64,000 nt of DNA, from positions 1-64,000 of the forward strand of contig NZ_BPQQ01000036.1 of NCBI RefSeq assembly GCF_022179325.1. Direction: 5' to 3'. The stretch comes from Methylobacterium isbiliense. GTDB taxonomy: Bacteria > Pseudomonadota > Alphaproteobacteria > Rhizobiales > Beijerinckiaceae. Both the position numbers and the translations under genes were made by a program. The notes under the pieces were generated by a model. The model did no database searches. It worked only from the letters and a program-made list of their open reading frames with translations, and was not told the DNA's origin. This document shows positions 44,524-54,167 of this stretch, piece by piece. Position 1 is the stretch's first letter. The number at the start of each line of letters is the position of its first letter.

Positions 44524-46986
44524 TCAGGGGTCCGCCCCCTCCGCCGCCTGCGTGGAGATCGGCAGGACGATCGTGCAGCGCACGCCGTCGGGCGCGAGGG
44601 CGTAGTCGGTCTCGGCGTTGAGCTGGTAGGGCAGCGCCTGCTCGATCAGCTCCCGCCCGTAGCCCCGGCGCCGGCTCAGCTCCTCCTCCGTCAACGTCAC
44701 CGCCACGCCGCTCTCGCGCCAGTCGACGCGCAGCCGCGGCGCCTCGCTTCGCCCCCGAACGAGGCGCCAGTCCACGCGCAGGCGCCTCTCGGGCCGCGAC
44801 AGTGCCCCGTACTTCAGGGCGTTGGTCGCCAGTTCGTGCAGGCCGAGCGCGAAGACCTGCACGGTCGAGGAGCGCAGGCGGATGCCGGCCGGCCCGGCCA
44901 GCACCACCTGGGTGCCTCCCACCTCCCGGGCGACGACCCCGTGCGCCGCGAGTTCGCTCCGGATGAGGTCGTCGAAGGTGATGCGCCCGCCCGCATCGAG
45001 ACGCGACAGCAGGCCGTTGACGCGGGCGAGCGCCGCCAAGCGGTCCTCGAAGCGGCGCTGGAAATCCGCCAGGGAGACGCTCCCGGCGAGGGTGCGGCCC
45101 GCCACCGAGCGCACCACGCCGAGGAGATTGCGGGTGCGGTGCTGCAGTTCGGCCACCAGCACCTGCATTCGCTCGGCCGCTCTGCGCTGCAGCGTGATGT
45201 CGGTGGCGATGCCGCCGAGGCGCTGCACGCGGCCCGCCGCGTCGACGAGCGGGAAATCGGTATTGTGGATCCAGCGCTCCTCCCCGTCGGACGCCCGCAG
45301 GATCCGGAACTCGTGGGACACGCGCTCGCCCGCGCGCAGACGCCGCAGGGCCGCGATCGCGCGCGCCCGGTCCGCAGGGTGGATCCGCTCGATCCAGCGC
45401 CGCACGGCCCCGTTCGCCAGCGCCGCCTCGGACCGCACCCCGTAGATCGCCTCGAAGGCCGGACCGGCATATTCGAGCCGCAGGGTGTCGGCGTCCCGGA
45501 TCCAGAGCAGGTCCGAGGAGGCATCGGTGAACTGGCGGAAGCGCTCCTCGCTCTCGCGCAGCGCCGTGCTGGTCCGCTTGTTGAGGACGGCCTGCAGGAT
45601 GGCGGGCGCGAGCGCCTCGGCCGCCTCCAGGTCCTCGGCACGGTAGCCCCCCGGACGGTTGCCCAGGCCCACCATGCCCACCGTGCGCCCGGCCTGGATC
45701 AGCGGCACGCCCAGGAACGCGTGGAGGCGCGGGTGCCCCGGGGGCGTGCCGATCCGATCCGGATGGGTCGCCGGATCGTTGGCGATCAGGCCCCTGCCGT
45801 CGCGCAGCACCCGGCCGTAGAGGCCGTGGATCCTGAACCCGGTCGGAACCTTGCCGTAGGGGAAGTTGGGATCGTCCATCGTGAAGGCGGCCCAGCCGCG
45901 CTCGCTCACGGACAGATCGTCGAGGCGGTCGGTCTCGGCGTTGATCTCTCCCATGAAGCTGAAGGCACTACCGGTGACCTCCTCCGCCACCGCGAGGCAG
46001 ACGCGGCCGAGTTCCTCCTCGGAGGCCGCGGTCAGCGCCTCGCGGAAGATGCGGTTCACGCCTTCCAGCACCGCGTTCTTGCGCCTGAGCCGGTCCTCGG
46101 CCCGCGCCCGCTCGACCGCGTTCCGGGTGCGCTCGGCGGTGTCCTGCACGAGCGCCACCTCCTGCGCCGTCCATGCGCGCACCGGCTCGACTCCGGAGGG
46201 GGACGCGACGAGATCGCCCGGCCCGGCGAGCGGGACGCCGGGTCCGCGCGCGGCGGCCCCGTCGTGAGGCGCCGCGCCGGCTTCCCGCTCGGCACAGGCC
46301 GTGCGCCCGGCCTCGAGATGCTCGGCGAGGAGGCGCGCCGCCTTCGCCTCGATCTCGCCCGGGTCGTCGAGCGGGCGCAGGGCGTCGCTGAGCGCGAGCA
46401 GGAAGGCCTGCCGCTCCTCGCTCGCGCGCAGGGCGTCCCGGGCCGCGACGGCGTCGCTCGTCTCGATCGCGGTGAGCTGCGCGCCGGCAATCGCCCCGTC
46501 CGCGTCCCGCACCGGACCGCACGCGACGGTGAAGTAGCCGAGTTCGGGGCCCCGCCCCCGGTCGGGCCGGAGGGCGAAGTCGTCGATCCGCCGCGCCTCG
46601 CCGTGCGCGTAGGCGGCCTCGATGAGGGGGCCGAGGCCGGGCCAGATCTCCGCCCAGCTCTCGCGCGCCGGCCGGCCGAGCGCATCCGGGTGCTTGGCGC
46701 CGATCAGCGCAGCGGCCGCGTCGTTGTAGATCTGCACCAGCTCATCGCCCCAGCCGACGAGGCAGGCGAGCGGCGTGGAAAGGCAGATGTCGACCGCCCC
46801 GCGCAACCGGTCGGGCCAGCCGACGATCGGCCCGAGCGGCGTCGCCGCCCAGTCATGGGTGCGGATGCGTCCGGCCATCTCGCCCGTGTCGAGAGGCCAG
46901 GACGGAACGTCACGACGGCCATCCACCGGCCTCTCCCTCGCCTGTCCGGGCATCCGGCCTACGCCGGAGCGGGCCGACCCCGCCAT
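44524..46986 (-). CDS. HWE-family sensor histidine kinase with PAS and GAF domains
   Basis: The 820-residue soluble protein has a PAS-like N-terminal region (about 35-175), a coiled/GAF-like segment (175-300), a second GAF domain (about 310-480, MVGLGNRPGGYRAEDLEA), a PAS domain with PAC (about 485-600, RWIHNTDFPLVDAAGRV) and an HWE kinase module. Its phosphoacceptor is His616 (LQHRTRN), the N-box Asn722 (HELATNALKYGAL), and the HWE-defining WRE at about 756. HWE kinases in this order act in general stress or light signalling. No response regulator is adjacent. The start is uncertain: ATG at 46986 lacks a clear ribosome site and an ATG eleven codons later is possible. Confidence 0.87.
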   Translation of the reverse strand: MAGSARSGVGRMPGQARERPVDGRRDVPSWPLDTGEMAGRIRTHDWAATPLGPIVGWPDRLRGAVDICLSTPLACLVGWGDELVQIYNDAAAALIGAKHPDALGRPARESWAEIWPGLGPLIEAAYAHGEARRIDDFALRPDRGRGPELGYFTVACGPVRDADGAIAGAQLTAIETSDAVAARDALRASEERQAFLLALSDALRPLDDPGEIEAKAARLLAEHLEAGRTACAEREAGAAPHDGAAARGPGVPLAGPGDLVASPSGVEPVRAWTAQEVALVQDTAERTRNAVERARAEDRLRRKNAVLEGVNRIFREALTAASEEELGRVCLAVAEEVTGSAFSFMGEINAETDRLDDLSVSERGWAAFTMDDPNFPYGKVPTGFRIHGLYGRVLRDGRGLIANDPATHPDRIGTPPGHPRLHAFLGVPLIQAGRTVGMVGLGNRPGGYRAEDLEAAEALAPAILQAVLNKRTSTALRESEERFRQFTDASSDLLWIRDADTLRLEYAGPAFEAIYGVRSEAALANGAVRRWIERIHPADRARAIAALRRLRAGERVSHEFRILRASDGEERWIHNTDFPLVDAAGRVQRLGGIATDITLQRRAAERMQVLVAELQHRTRNLLGVVRSVAGRTLAGSVSLADFQRRFEDRLAALARVNGLLSRLDAGGRITFDDLIRSELAAHGVVAREVGGTQVVLAGPAGIRLRSSTVQVFALGLHELATNALKYGALSRPERRLRVDWRLVRGRSEAPRLRVDWRESGVAVTLTEEELSRRRGYGRELIEQALPYQLNAETDYALAPDGVRCTIVLPISTQAAEGADP

Positions 46987-47105
46987 TCAGAGTGATAAGA
47001 CCCGCAGAGCGACAAGACCCGGCGCGTCGCGGCAGCCCGGACTGGAACTCGCGACCGCAACCGTGGGGCTCGCGCGCACCGTGTGCACCGCGCTATAGGC
47101 AAGCT

Positions 47106-47996
47106 GTGATCCGCACGCTCGTTCCCTGTCTCGCGACCTGCCTCGCGCTCCTCCTGCTCGCGGCGCCGGCCCGTCCGGCGCCTGCGGCCCCGGCGGCCGC
47201 CACCCCGACGGCCGGCGCCACCGAGACCGTCGAGCAGGCGCTCTGCCGCCTGATCGAGGGCGCCGCCCAGGGGCAATCCCTGCCGGTGGCCTTCCTGACC
47301 CGGCTGATCTGGCGCGAAAGCAGCTTCCGGCCGGGCGTGGTGAGCCCGGCGGGTGCCCAGGGCGTTGCGCAGTTCATGCCCGGCACGGCGGCCGAGCGCG
47401 GCCTCGCCGATCCCTTCGATCCCGAGCAGGCGATCCCCCACGCCGCGCGCCTGCTCACCGACCTGCGCAAGCGCTTCGGCAATCTCGGCCTCGCGGCGGC
47501 GGCCTATAACGGCGGTCCGGGGCGGGTCTCGGCCTGGCTCGCCGGCACCGGCGGCCTGCCGGGCGAGACCCGGGCCTACGTGGCGGCGATCACCGGGCGC
47601 AGCGCCGAGGATTGGGCCGCGGAGGCGAAGGGCGAGCGCGGCGACCTGACCGAGCCCCCCGGCACCCGCTGCCTGCAGGTCACCGCCGCCCTGCGGGTGC
47701 GGGGCCGCAACGAGACCTATTTCGCCGACAGCACGCCCTCGCTGGCACCCTGGGGCATCCAGCTCGCGGGCAATTTCTCGAAGGCGGCCGCCCTCGCGGC
47801 CTTCGGGCGCGCCCGCGACCGCTACGCCTCCCTCCTCGGCGACGTGCGGCCGATGGTCATCGGCACCCGCTTCCGCAGCCGCGGCACGCGCGCCTTCTAC
47901 CGCATCCGCGTGCCCGCCGAGACCCGCGCCGACGCCGAGACCCTCTGCAACCGCATCCGCGGCGTGGGTGGGGCCTGCCTCGTGCTGAAGACCTGA
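47106..47996 (+). CDS. Lytic transglycosylase (SLT) with SPOR-like C-terminus
   Basis: The 296-residue exported protein has a signal peptide (about 1-25), an SLT lysozyme-like domain with catalytic Glu71 (LIWRESSFRPG) and the motifs AQGVAQFMPGTA and AAYNGGPGRV. A C-terminal region of about 80 residues (starting GIQLAGNFSKAAALAAF) looks like a SPOR domain. It should cleave glycan strands in the periplasm, with SPOR binding denuded septal glycan. The GTG at 47106 is the only start that directly precedes the signal sequence. It is divergent from the histidine kinase gene. Confidence 0.88.
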   Translation: MIRTLVPCLATCLALLLLAAPARPAPAAPAAATPTAGATETVEQALCRLIEGAAQGQSLPVAFLTRLIWRESSFRPGVVSPAGAQGVAQFMPGTAAERGLADPFDPEQAIPHAARLLTDLRKRFGNLGLAAAAYNGGPGRVSAWLAGTGGLPGETRAYVAAITGRSAEDWAAEAKGERGDLTEPPGTRCLQVTAALRVRGRNETYFADSTPSLAPWGIQLAGNFSKAAALAAFGRARDRYASLLGDVRPMVIGTRFRSRGTRAFYRIRVPAETRADAETLCNRIRGVGGACLVLKT

Positions 47997-48023
47997 CGGG
48001 AGCGCGGCGAGCGGACCCGGCGG

Positions 48024-48734
48024 TCAGGCCGCCACACCCGATCGTGCCGCCGCCATGCGGGCGCCGGCCGCCTCCGGCGTCAGCGGCGGCGCCTGCCGGC
48101 CGACGCCGAGGGCCTCGTCGAGGATCGCCGTCGCCTCGCGCCAGGCGGCCGGCGAGAACAGGGAGGCGGCCTCCGCCGCGTCCGCGGCCGTGCGGGCATC
48201 GGGCTCGGCCGCGAAGGTGGCGGCCCGGGCCGCCGCCGCGGCACGCGCGCCCCGCACCCAGACCGCGCCGCGGGCGGCCATGTCCGCCACGGCGCCCGCC
48301 TCCCAGGCCGCCCGGCGTGCCGCCGCCATCGCCTCCGCCGGGGTCTCGGCCTGCCGGCACGCCCGGGCTTCGCCGGGAAGGCCGATGCCGTCGAGCACCG
48401 GCGGCAGGATGCGGCGCACGGTCTGGAGCGTCAGGTAGGCGGTGCGCTCCGCCTCGACCTGCGGATCGTCGGCCGAGCCCGAGAGGCGCAGCACGAAGGC
48501 CATCAGGCGCGGACGCTCGGCATCCGGCATCGCGTCGTTGAGGCCGAGTGCGTAGGCGGCGAGCGGGGGCGAGAAGCAGGGTGGACAATCCGCCGAGGAG
48601 CGGATCTCGCGGTAGGGCAGGCCGGCCGCCACCACCGCCGCCTCGTTGATGCAGGTGCCGCCGTCCGGCCCCGGAAAGGCGTGGGAGCCCGGCAGCAGCC
48701 GCCAGTTCAGGATGTGGTCGAACGCTCCGCGCAT
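48024..48734 (-). CDS. Unknown protein, third gene of a small operon
   Basis: This 236-residue protein is not recognised. It begins MRGAFDHILNWRLLPGSH, has a CPPCFSPPLAAYALGLND segment with a CxxC pair (about residues 50-53), and a C-terminal half that is almost entirely Ala/Glu/Arg helix. An FxGPDGGTCINEAAVVAAG-like N-terminal block (PGPDGGTCINEA) looks conserved. It follows two other short unknown genes on the same strand (49284 to 48791). Nothing indicates function; codon usage is host-like. Confidence 0.75.
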   Translation of the reverse strand: MRGAFDHILNWRLLPGSHAFPGPDGGTCINEAAVVAAGLPYREIRSSADCPPCFSPPLAAYALGLNDAMPDAERPRLMAFVLRLSGSADDPQVEAERTAYLTLQTVRRILPPVLDGIGLPGEARACRQAETPAEAMAAARRAAWEAGAVADMAARGAVWVRGARAAAAARAATFAAEPDARTAADAAEAASLFSPAAWREATAILDEALGVGRQAPPLTPEAAGARMAAARSGVAA

Positions 48735-48790
48735 GAGGCCTCCGGATGCTCGGCCGGAAGCTTACAGGGTTTCGCGGCGGCGGCGAGTCC

Positions 48791-49117
48791 TCAGGCGGTG
48801 CCGGCCGCCGGCATCGCCGCGAGGGTCTGCGCCGGCGTCTCGGTGAGGGCCGCAGCCAGCATGGCTTCGAGGCGCAGGAGATCGTCCTCGGGATCGGGCT
48901 GCCAGCCGCAGGCGCAGTGCGGATCGTCGCCGTGCAGGGAGGCGGCCTGCCGGTAGAGGTCGCCGACCGCGCGGGCCGCCGCTTCGAGGGCCGCCATCGG
49001 CGCCATCGGGCATCGCTCCAGCGCCTGCCAGAACGCCAGGGTCAGGGCGTGGCCGAGCGCGGCCTGCGCCCGTGCCTCGGCCTGCGCGCGCAGGCGCGCC
49101 TCGCGCTGCCCGCTCAC
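48791..49117 (-). CDS. Unknown Ala-rich protein with HCACGW motif
   Basis: The 108-residue product starts at GTG with a strong GGAGGG site 8-10 bases upstream. It is largely helical (RLRAQAEARAQAAL) with a short central metal-ligand-like motif DDPHCACGWQPDPEDD. No family is recognised. The start overlaps the stop of a 56-codon upstream gene (GTGA), and a 236-codon gene lies 56 bp downstream, so the three form an apparent operon. The Cys/His-containing motif may bind a metal, but there are too few ligands to be sure. Confidence 0.7.
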   Translation of the reverse strand: MSGQREARLRAQAEARAQAALGHALTLAFWQALERCPMAPMAALEAAARAVGDLYRQAASLHGDDPHCACGWQPDPEDDLLRLEAMLAAALTETPAQTLAAMPAAGTA

Positions 49118-49284
49118 CGCCGCGCCCTCCCGACACCGCCGAGCAGGGCTTCGAGCCGCGCGACGCTCAGGCCCCGCACCGGCCATCCCTCGCCGAGGAG
49201 GCCGACGCAGCCGTGGATCAGGGTCAAGGCACGCGCCATCGCGGGCTCCATCGCGGGGTCGGACGAGAGAGGAGCATTGGCCAT
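49114..49284 (-). CDS. 56-residue unknown protein, first gene of the small operon
   Basis: This short gene was found by reading the interval upstream of the 108-residue gene. It encodes MANAPLSSDPAMEPAM followed by a helical LTLIHGCVGLLGEGWP and VRGLSVARLEALLGG. Its TGA overlaps the GTG of the next gene (GTGA), a typical coupled junction, and codon positions are GC-rich as in neighbours. No family is recognised. The ribosome site is weak (GGAGCG). Expression and start are inferred. Confidence 0.55.
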   Translation of the reverse strand: MANAPLSSDPAMEPAMARALTLIHGCVGLLGEGWPVRGLSVARLEALLGGVGRARR

Positions 49285-49508
49285 CCGAACGCTCCGTCGT
49301 CAGGACGAATGCAAGGATTTGCTCCGCGTTGCAAGGGTCGACACGAAGATTGGAGCCGTTCGATACTATCGATCAACGCGTCTGTTCTTGTTGTTCATTA
49401 TGATGATTCCAAGCGGCACCGAGGCCGCCGGAGCCGCGGGCGCGATTGGCAGGAGCCGCCCGAGCGGGTAGGGGAGCGCCCGATTGCGACATGCCGGCAG
49501 GACCACCG
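49285..49508. promoter_or_regulatory. AT-richer divergent intergenic region (224 bp)
   Basis: This interval separates the minus-strand unknown operon from the DUF3297 gene. Bases 49360-49415 are notably AT-rich (TTCTTGTTGTTCATTATGATG), a likely bidirectional promoter zone. No operator is evident, and the rest is GC-rich with nothing recognisable. Confidence 0.4.
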
Positions 49509-49760
49509 ATGAGCGACACCCCTCCCGACCGCCTCTGCACCGACCCGAACAGCCCCCATCACGATGCCGCCGCGCTGGAGCGCGGGGTCGGCGTCCGCTT
49601 CAAGGGCGTCGAGAAGACGAACGTCGAGGAATACTGCGTGAGCGAGGGCTGGGTGCGGCTCGTGGCGGGCAATGCCCGCGACCGGGCCGGCAGCCCGATG
49701 ACGATCAAGCTGAAGGGGCCGGTCGAGCCCTATTTCCGCAGCCCCGCGAAGGAGAGCTGA
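49509..49760 (+). CDS. DUF3297 family protein
   Basis: This 83-residue protein matches the small cytoplasmic DUF3297 family (PPDRLCTDPNSPHHD at the start and GVRFKGVEKTNVEEYCVSEGWVR, cited in parts, in the middle). Members are common in alpha- and betaproteobacteria and have no established function. The start ATG follows CAGGACCACCG, a modest ribosome site. It has one internal cysteine near the centre (EEYC). Stand-alone gene. Confidence 0.82.
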   Translation: MSDTPPDRLCTDPNSPHHDAAALERGVGVRFKGVEKTNVEEYCVSEGWVRLVAGNARDRAGSPMTIKLKGPVEPYFRSPAKES

Positions 49761-49775
49761 GGCGGGCGCCCCGCC

Positions 49776-50009
49776 TCAGCCGCCGATCCCGAAGTCGGGA
49801 TCGGCCTCCCCGGGAGCGCCCGGGAGCGCGGCGAGGACGTCGTGGGGCGAGCGGCCGAGGAGCAGCGAGAGCGCCAGGAGCGCGAGGCCGCCGGCCGCCG
49901 CCCCGGCGAGGCGGCGGACCTTGCGGCCGAGCCAGAGGCCGGAGACGAGCGGGCCGGAGACGAGCGGGCCGGAAACGAGCGGGCCGGACGAACGGGTGGG
50001 CGTGGTCAT
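49776..50009 (-). CDS. Small membrane protein with SGPLV repeats
   Basis: The 77-residue product starts MTTPTRSSGPLVSG after a strong GGAGGTTCC site. Three in-frame SGPLV units are encoded by 15-bp tandem repeats (49941-49985). Next comes a basic patch (RKVRRLAG), one hydrophobic helix (AAAGGLALLALSLLLG) and a short acidic C-terminus (GEADPDFGIGG). It is not recognised. Because the repeat is in frame, copy-number change would lengthen the N-terminus without disrupting the helix. It is convergent with the DUF3297 gene. Confidence 0.6.
   Translation of the reverse strand: MTTPTRSSGPLVSGPLVSGPLVSGLWLGRKVRRLAGAAAGGLALLALSLLLGRSPHDVLAALPGAPGEADPDFGIGG
49941..49985 (-). repeat. Three 15-bp tandem repeats within a small membrane protein gene
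   Basis: The plus-strand unit GGAGACGAGCGGGCC occurs at 49941-49955, 49956-49970 and, with one change, 49971-49985. It codes on the minus strand for repeated SGPLV. Confidence 0.9.
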
Positions 50010-50186
50010 CGGAACCTCCATCGCGGCCGGGCCGGTGCCCGCCGCCATGTCCCTTGAGTGCCCCGAGGCGGGCCGTTCCGTGTGCGGAAGCGCACGCGCA
50101 GGATCGCGATAGGCCCCCCTTGAAAGCGCCCCGGCGGCCCCGCATGTAAATGTCGTTCACATTCATATCTCCCCGGGAGACACGAC

Positions 50187-50609
50187 GTGACTTTCTCTTC
50201 TGCCCCCTGGTCGAGCGGACGCACCTGCCGCGGTGCCGGCCCGTTCCCGCGCCGGTCCCTGGAGATCGGCGCGATCGTCCTCGGTTTCATCTATGTCTGG
50301 CCGCTGGCGGCCGCCTACGTGGTGTGGAAGCTCATGGGCTACCCGGCTCTCAACGAACTGAAATCCTTCGCGGAGCGCGGCTTCCGCGGCGGATTCGGAG
50401 TCTCCGCGTCCGGCTTCCGGCAAGGCACCGGCAACTGGGCCTTCGAGGAGTACCGCCGCGGCGAACTCGAGCGCCTGGAGCAGGAGCGCCGCCGCCTCGA
50501 GGAGGAGAGCCGCGCCTTCACGGAGTTCGTGGAGGAGCTGAAGCGTGCCCGCGACCGCGAGCAGTTCGACGCGTTCATGGCCAAGCGCCGCGCCGGCACG
50601 AACTTCTGA
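50187..50609 (+). CDS. DUF2852 membrane-anchored protein
   Basis: The 140-residue protein has one hydrophobic segment near the N-terminus (about 27-50, LEIGAIVLGFIYVWPLAAAYV) and then a long charged coiled coil (YRRGELERLEQERRRLEEES and EFVEELKRARDREQFDAF). This is the pattern of the DUF2852 family, restricted mainly to alphaproteobacteria; the function is unknown. The start is GTG at 50187 after GGGAGACAC. An AT-rich patch (ATGTCGTTCACATTCATA near 50152) upstream is a likely promoter. Confidence 0.82.
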   Translation: MTFSSAPWSSGRTCRGAGPFPRRSLEIGAIVLGFIYVWPLAAAYVVWKLMGYPALNELKSFAERGFRGGFGVSASGFRQGTGNWAFEEYRRGELERLEQERRRLEEESRAFTEFVEELKRARDREQFDAFMAKRRAGTNF

Positions 50610-50780
50610 CGTCCGGCAGGCAGGGCGGCGGGATTCCGAACCCGCCGCCGGTCCGGACGAGGAACCCGGCCGGGAACTTGACGCTCCGGCCGGGTTCGGC
50701 CATCGTCGCCAAGGTCAAGCCAACGAGGCTCCCCGGGTGGACAATCCGGGGAGCCTTCTCCGTTCGGAGACGGCCGCGCC

Positions 50781-52037
<1,257 letters not shown>

Positions 52038-52048
52038 GGGAGACGGCT

Positions 52049-53296
52049 TTGGCGCAGGGATCGACCGGGGCAGGGGCGCGGGACGCGCGCTGGCTCCTCA
52101 CCACGGAGGCGGTGCGCGAGCGGGCCGCGGGGCTCCTCGCCCGCTGCCTCGACGGCGGGCTCGACCATTTCGCGGTCGACCCCGATCGGCTCGGCCCCTG
52201 CGCCGACGCCGTAGTGGAGACGATCCGCGACGCCTATCCGGACCTCGACATCCCGTACCATTCGCGCTGGCGCCACTTCGCCGTGGACGGGTTCGAGCGC
52301 TGGGGCTCGCTCGTGCACGCCGCCCCGTGGGACGACGTCGCCGCCCGCGCCCGGGCGGCCTTCGACCTCGTCATCGTCAGCGTCCTCATCGATGCCGGCG
52401 CCGGGCCGACCTGGCGCTACGAGGAGGGCCGCACCGGCGAGACCTATGCGCGCTCGGAGGGACTGGCGGTCGCGAGCTTCGACCTGTTCGTCTCCGGCCT
52501 GTTCTCGGAGGTGCCGGAGGATCCGTTCCGGGTCGACGCGCGGGCGCTGGCGAGCCTCACCGAGGCCGATCTCGCGCAGGGCTTCCAGGTCTCGCCCACG
52601 AACCCGCTGGTGGGGCTGGCGGGTCGCACGGCGCTCCTCAACCGGCTGGGCCAGGTCGTCGCCGCCGATCCGGACGGGTTCGGGCCGCAGGCGCGCCCCG
52701 GCGGCCTCTACGACCGGCTCGCGGGCCAAGCGCAGGACGGCGCCCTGCCGGCGAGCGCGATCCTCGCCGCCCTCCTCACCCATCTGGGGCCCATCTGGCC
52801 GGGACGCATCACCCTCGACGGGGTCGACCTCGGCGACACGTGGCGCCACCCGCGGGCGGGCGGGGAGGGCGAGACGGCCGGCCTCGTGCCCTTCCACAAG
52901 CTCTCGCAGTGGCTCGCCTACTCGCTCCTGGAGCCGCTGGAGGAGGCCGGCCTGACGGTCACCGGGCTCGACGCGCTCACCGGCCTGCCGGAATACCGCA
53001 ACGGCGGGCTCTTCCTCGATACCGGCGTGCTCGCCCTGAAGCGGCCGGAGGAGGCGGGCCGCCCGCACGCGGTCGGATCGGAGCTGGTGGTCGAGTGGCG
53101 GGCGCTCACGGTGGCGCTCCTCGACCGGCTGGCGCCGCTCGTGCGCGAACGCCTCGGCATCCGCGACCCGGCCGCGCTGCCGCTCGCCAAGGTGCTGGAG
53201 GGCGGCACCTGGGCGACGGGCCGGCGCCTCGCGAAGGGTCTGCGCCCGGACGGCACGCCGCCCCTGACGATCGAGAGCGACGGCACGGTGTTCTGA
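52049..53296 (+). CDS. DUF1688 protein (URC4)
   Basis: The 415-residue protein is a DUF1688 member, named URC4 in the yeast URC pathway and needed for uracil catabolism; its exact chemistry is uncertain. Recognisable segments include [38 protein letters not shown] and [15 protein letters not shown]. The start is TTG at 52049, with GGGAGA upstream, 11 bp after the URC1 stop. The gene order URC1, URC4, uracil phosphoribosyltransferase is the usual bacterial arrangement and implies a single transcript. Confidence 0.9.
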   Translation: MAQGSTGAGARDARWLLTTEAVRERAAGLLARCLDGGLDHFAVDPDRLGPCADAVVETIRDAYPDLDIPYHSRWRHFAVDGFERWGSLVHAAPWDDVAARARAAFDLVIVSVLIDAGAGPTWRYEEGRTGETYARSEGLAVASFDLFVSGLFSEVPEDPFRVDARALASLTEADLAQGFQVSPTNPLVGLAGRTALLNRLGQVVAADPDGFGPQARPGGLYDRLAGQAQDGALPASAILAALLTHLGPIWPGRITLDGVDLGDTWRHPRAGGEGETAGLVPFHKLSQWLAYSLLEPLEEAGLTVTGLDALTGLPEYRNGGLFLDTGVLALKRPEEAGRPHAVGSELVVEWRALTVALLDRLAPLVRERLGIRDPAALPLAKVLEGGTWATGRRLAKGLRPDGTPPLTIESDGTVF

Positions 53297-53421
53297 GACC
53301 CGGTCCGGTTCCGCGACGAAAACCTGCGACAGATCAAAACCCTAAGCGGCCAGAGCAGTGGCCTGCCGAAGCGACTCCGCTTAAGGTGCCGGCCGGATCA
53401 CATGGTGGGATGGGGGACGGG

Positions 53422-54084
53422 ATGCAGGCGGCGAGCGCGCGGGACGGGGTCAAGGCCGCTTCGGTCACGGTGGTGGATCACCCGCTGGTGCAGCACAAGC
53501 TGACGCTGATGCGCGACAAGGCCCGCTCCACCAAGGGCTTCCGGCAGCTCCTGAACGAGATCGGCACGCTGCTCGCCTACGAGGTGACGCGCGACCTGCC
53601 GCTGGAGCCCGTCGAGATCGAGACGCCGCTCGTGACCATGCAGGGGGTGCAGATCGCCGGCAAGAAGCTGGTGCTGGCGCCGATTCTGCGGGCCGGCATC
53701 GGCTTCCTCGACGGGATGCTGTCGCTCCTGCCCTCCGCCCGCGTCGCCCATGTGGGCCTCTACCGCGATCCCGACTCGCTCGAAGCGGTGGAGTACTACT
53801 TCAAGGCGCCGTCCGACCTCGCCGACCGCACGGTGCTGATCCTCGATCCCATGCTCGCCACCGCGAACTCGGCCATCGCGGCGGTGGACCGGCTGAAGGA
53901 GCGGGGGGCGCGGGACCTGCGCTTCGTCTGCCTGCTCGCCGCCCCCGAGGGCTTGGCCAAGTTCCAGGGCGCGCATCCCGACGTGCCGGTCTGGACCGCC
54001 TCGATCGACAGCCATCTCAACGACCACGGCTACATCGTGCCGGGCCTCGGCGACGCGGGCGACCGGATGTACGGGACGCGGTAA
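53422..54084 (+). CDS. upp: Uracil phosphoribosyltransferase
   Basis: The 220-residue enzyme converts uracil and PRPP to UMP. It has the [15 protein letters not shown]-terminal block, the [11 protein letters not shown] loop, the PRPP motif [12 protein letters not shown] (most homologues have GGSA in place of ANSA) and the C-terminal [17 protein letters not shown] at 53422 follows GGGGGACGGG and is favoured over the in-frame ATG at 53410. The gene is 125 bp after URC4, so it may have its own promoter within the same cluster. In URC clusters this enzyme supplies the nucleotide form for degradation. Confidence 0.92.
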   Translation: MQAASARDGVKAASVTVVDHPLVQHKLTLMRDKARSTKGFRQLLNEIGTLLAYEVTRDLPLEPVEIETPLVTMQGVQIAGKKLVLAPILRAGIGFLDGMLSLLPSARVAHVGLYRDPDSLEAVEYYFKAPSDLADRTVLILDPMLATANSAIAAVDRLKERGARDLRFVCLLAAPEGLAKFQGAHPDVPVWTASIDSHLNDHGYIVPGLGDAGDRMYGTR

Positions 54085-54167
54085 CATCAATCCCGACGTC
54101 ATCGGGACTTGCAAAGCCGGCGGAACACGTCAGGTAGAGCCCGCGAAACGCCACAGGAGCCGACCCC

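Noticed and set aside
49941-49985. Short tandem repeats as a CRISPR-like array
   Set aside because: The 15-bp units are contiguous with no spacers and encode an in-frame peptide repeat.
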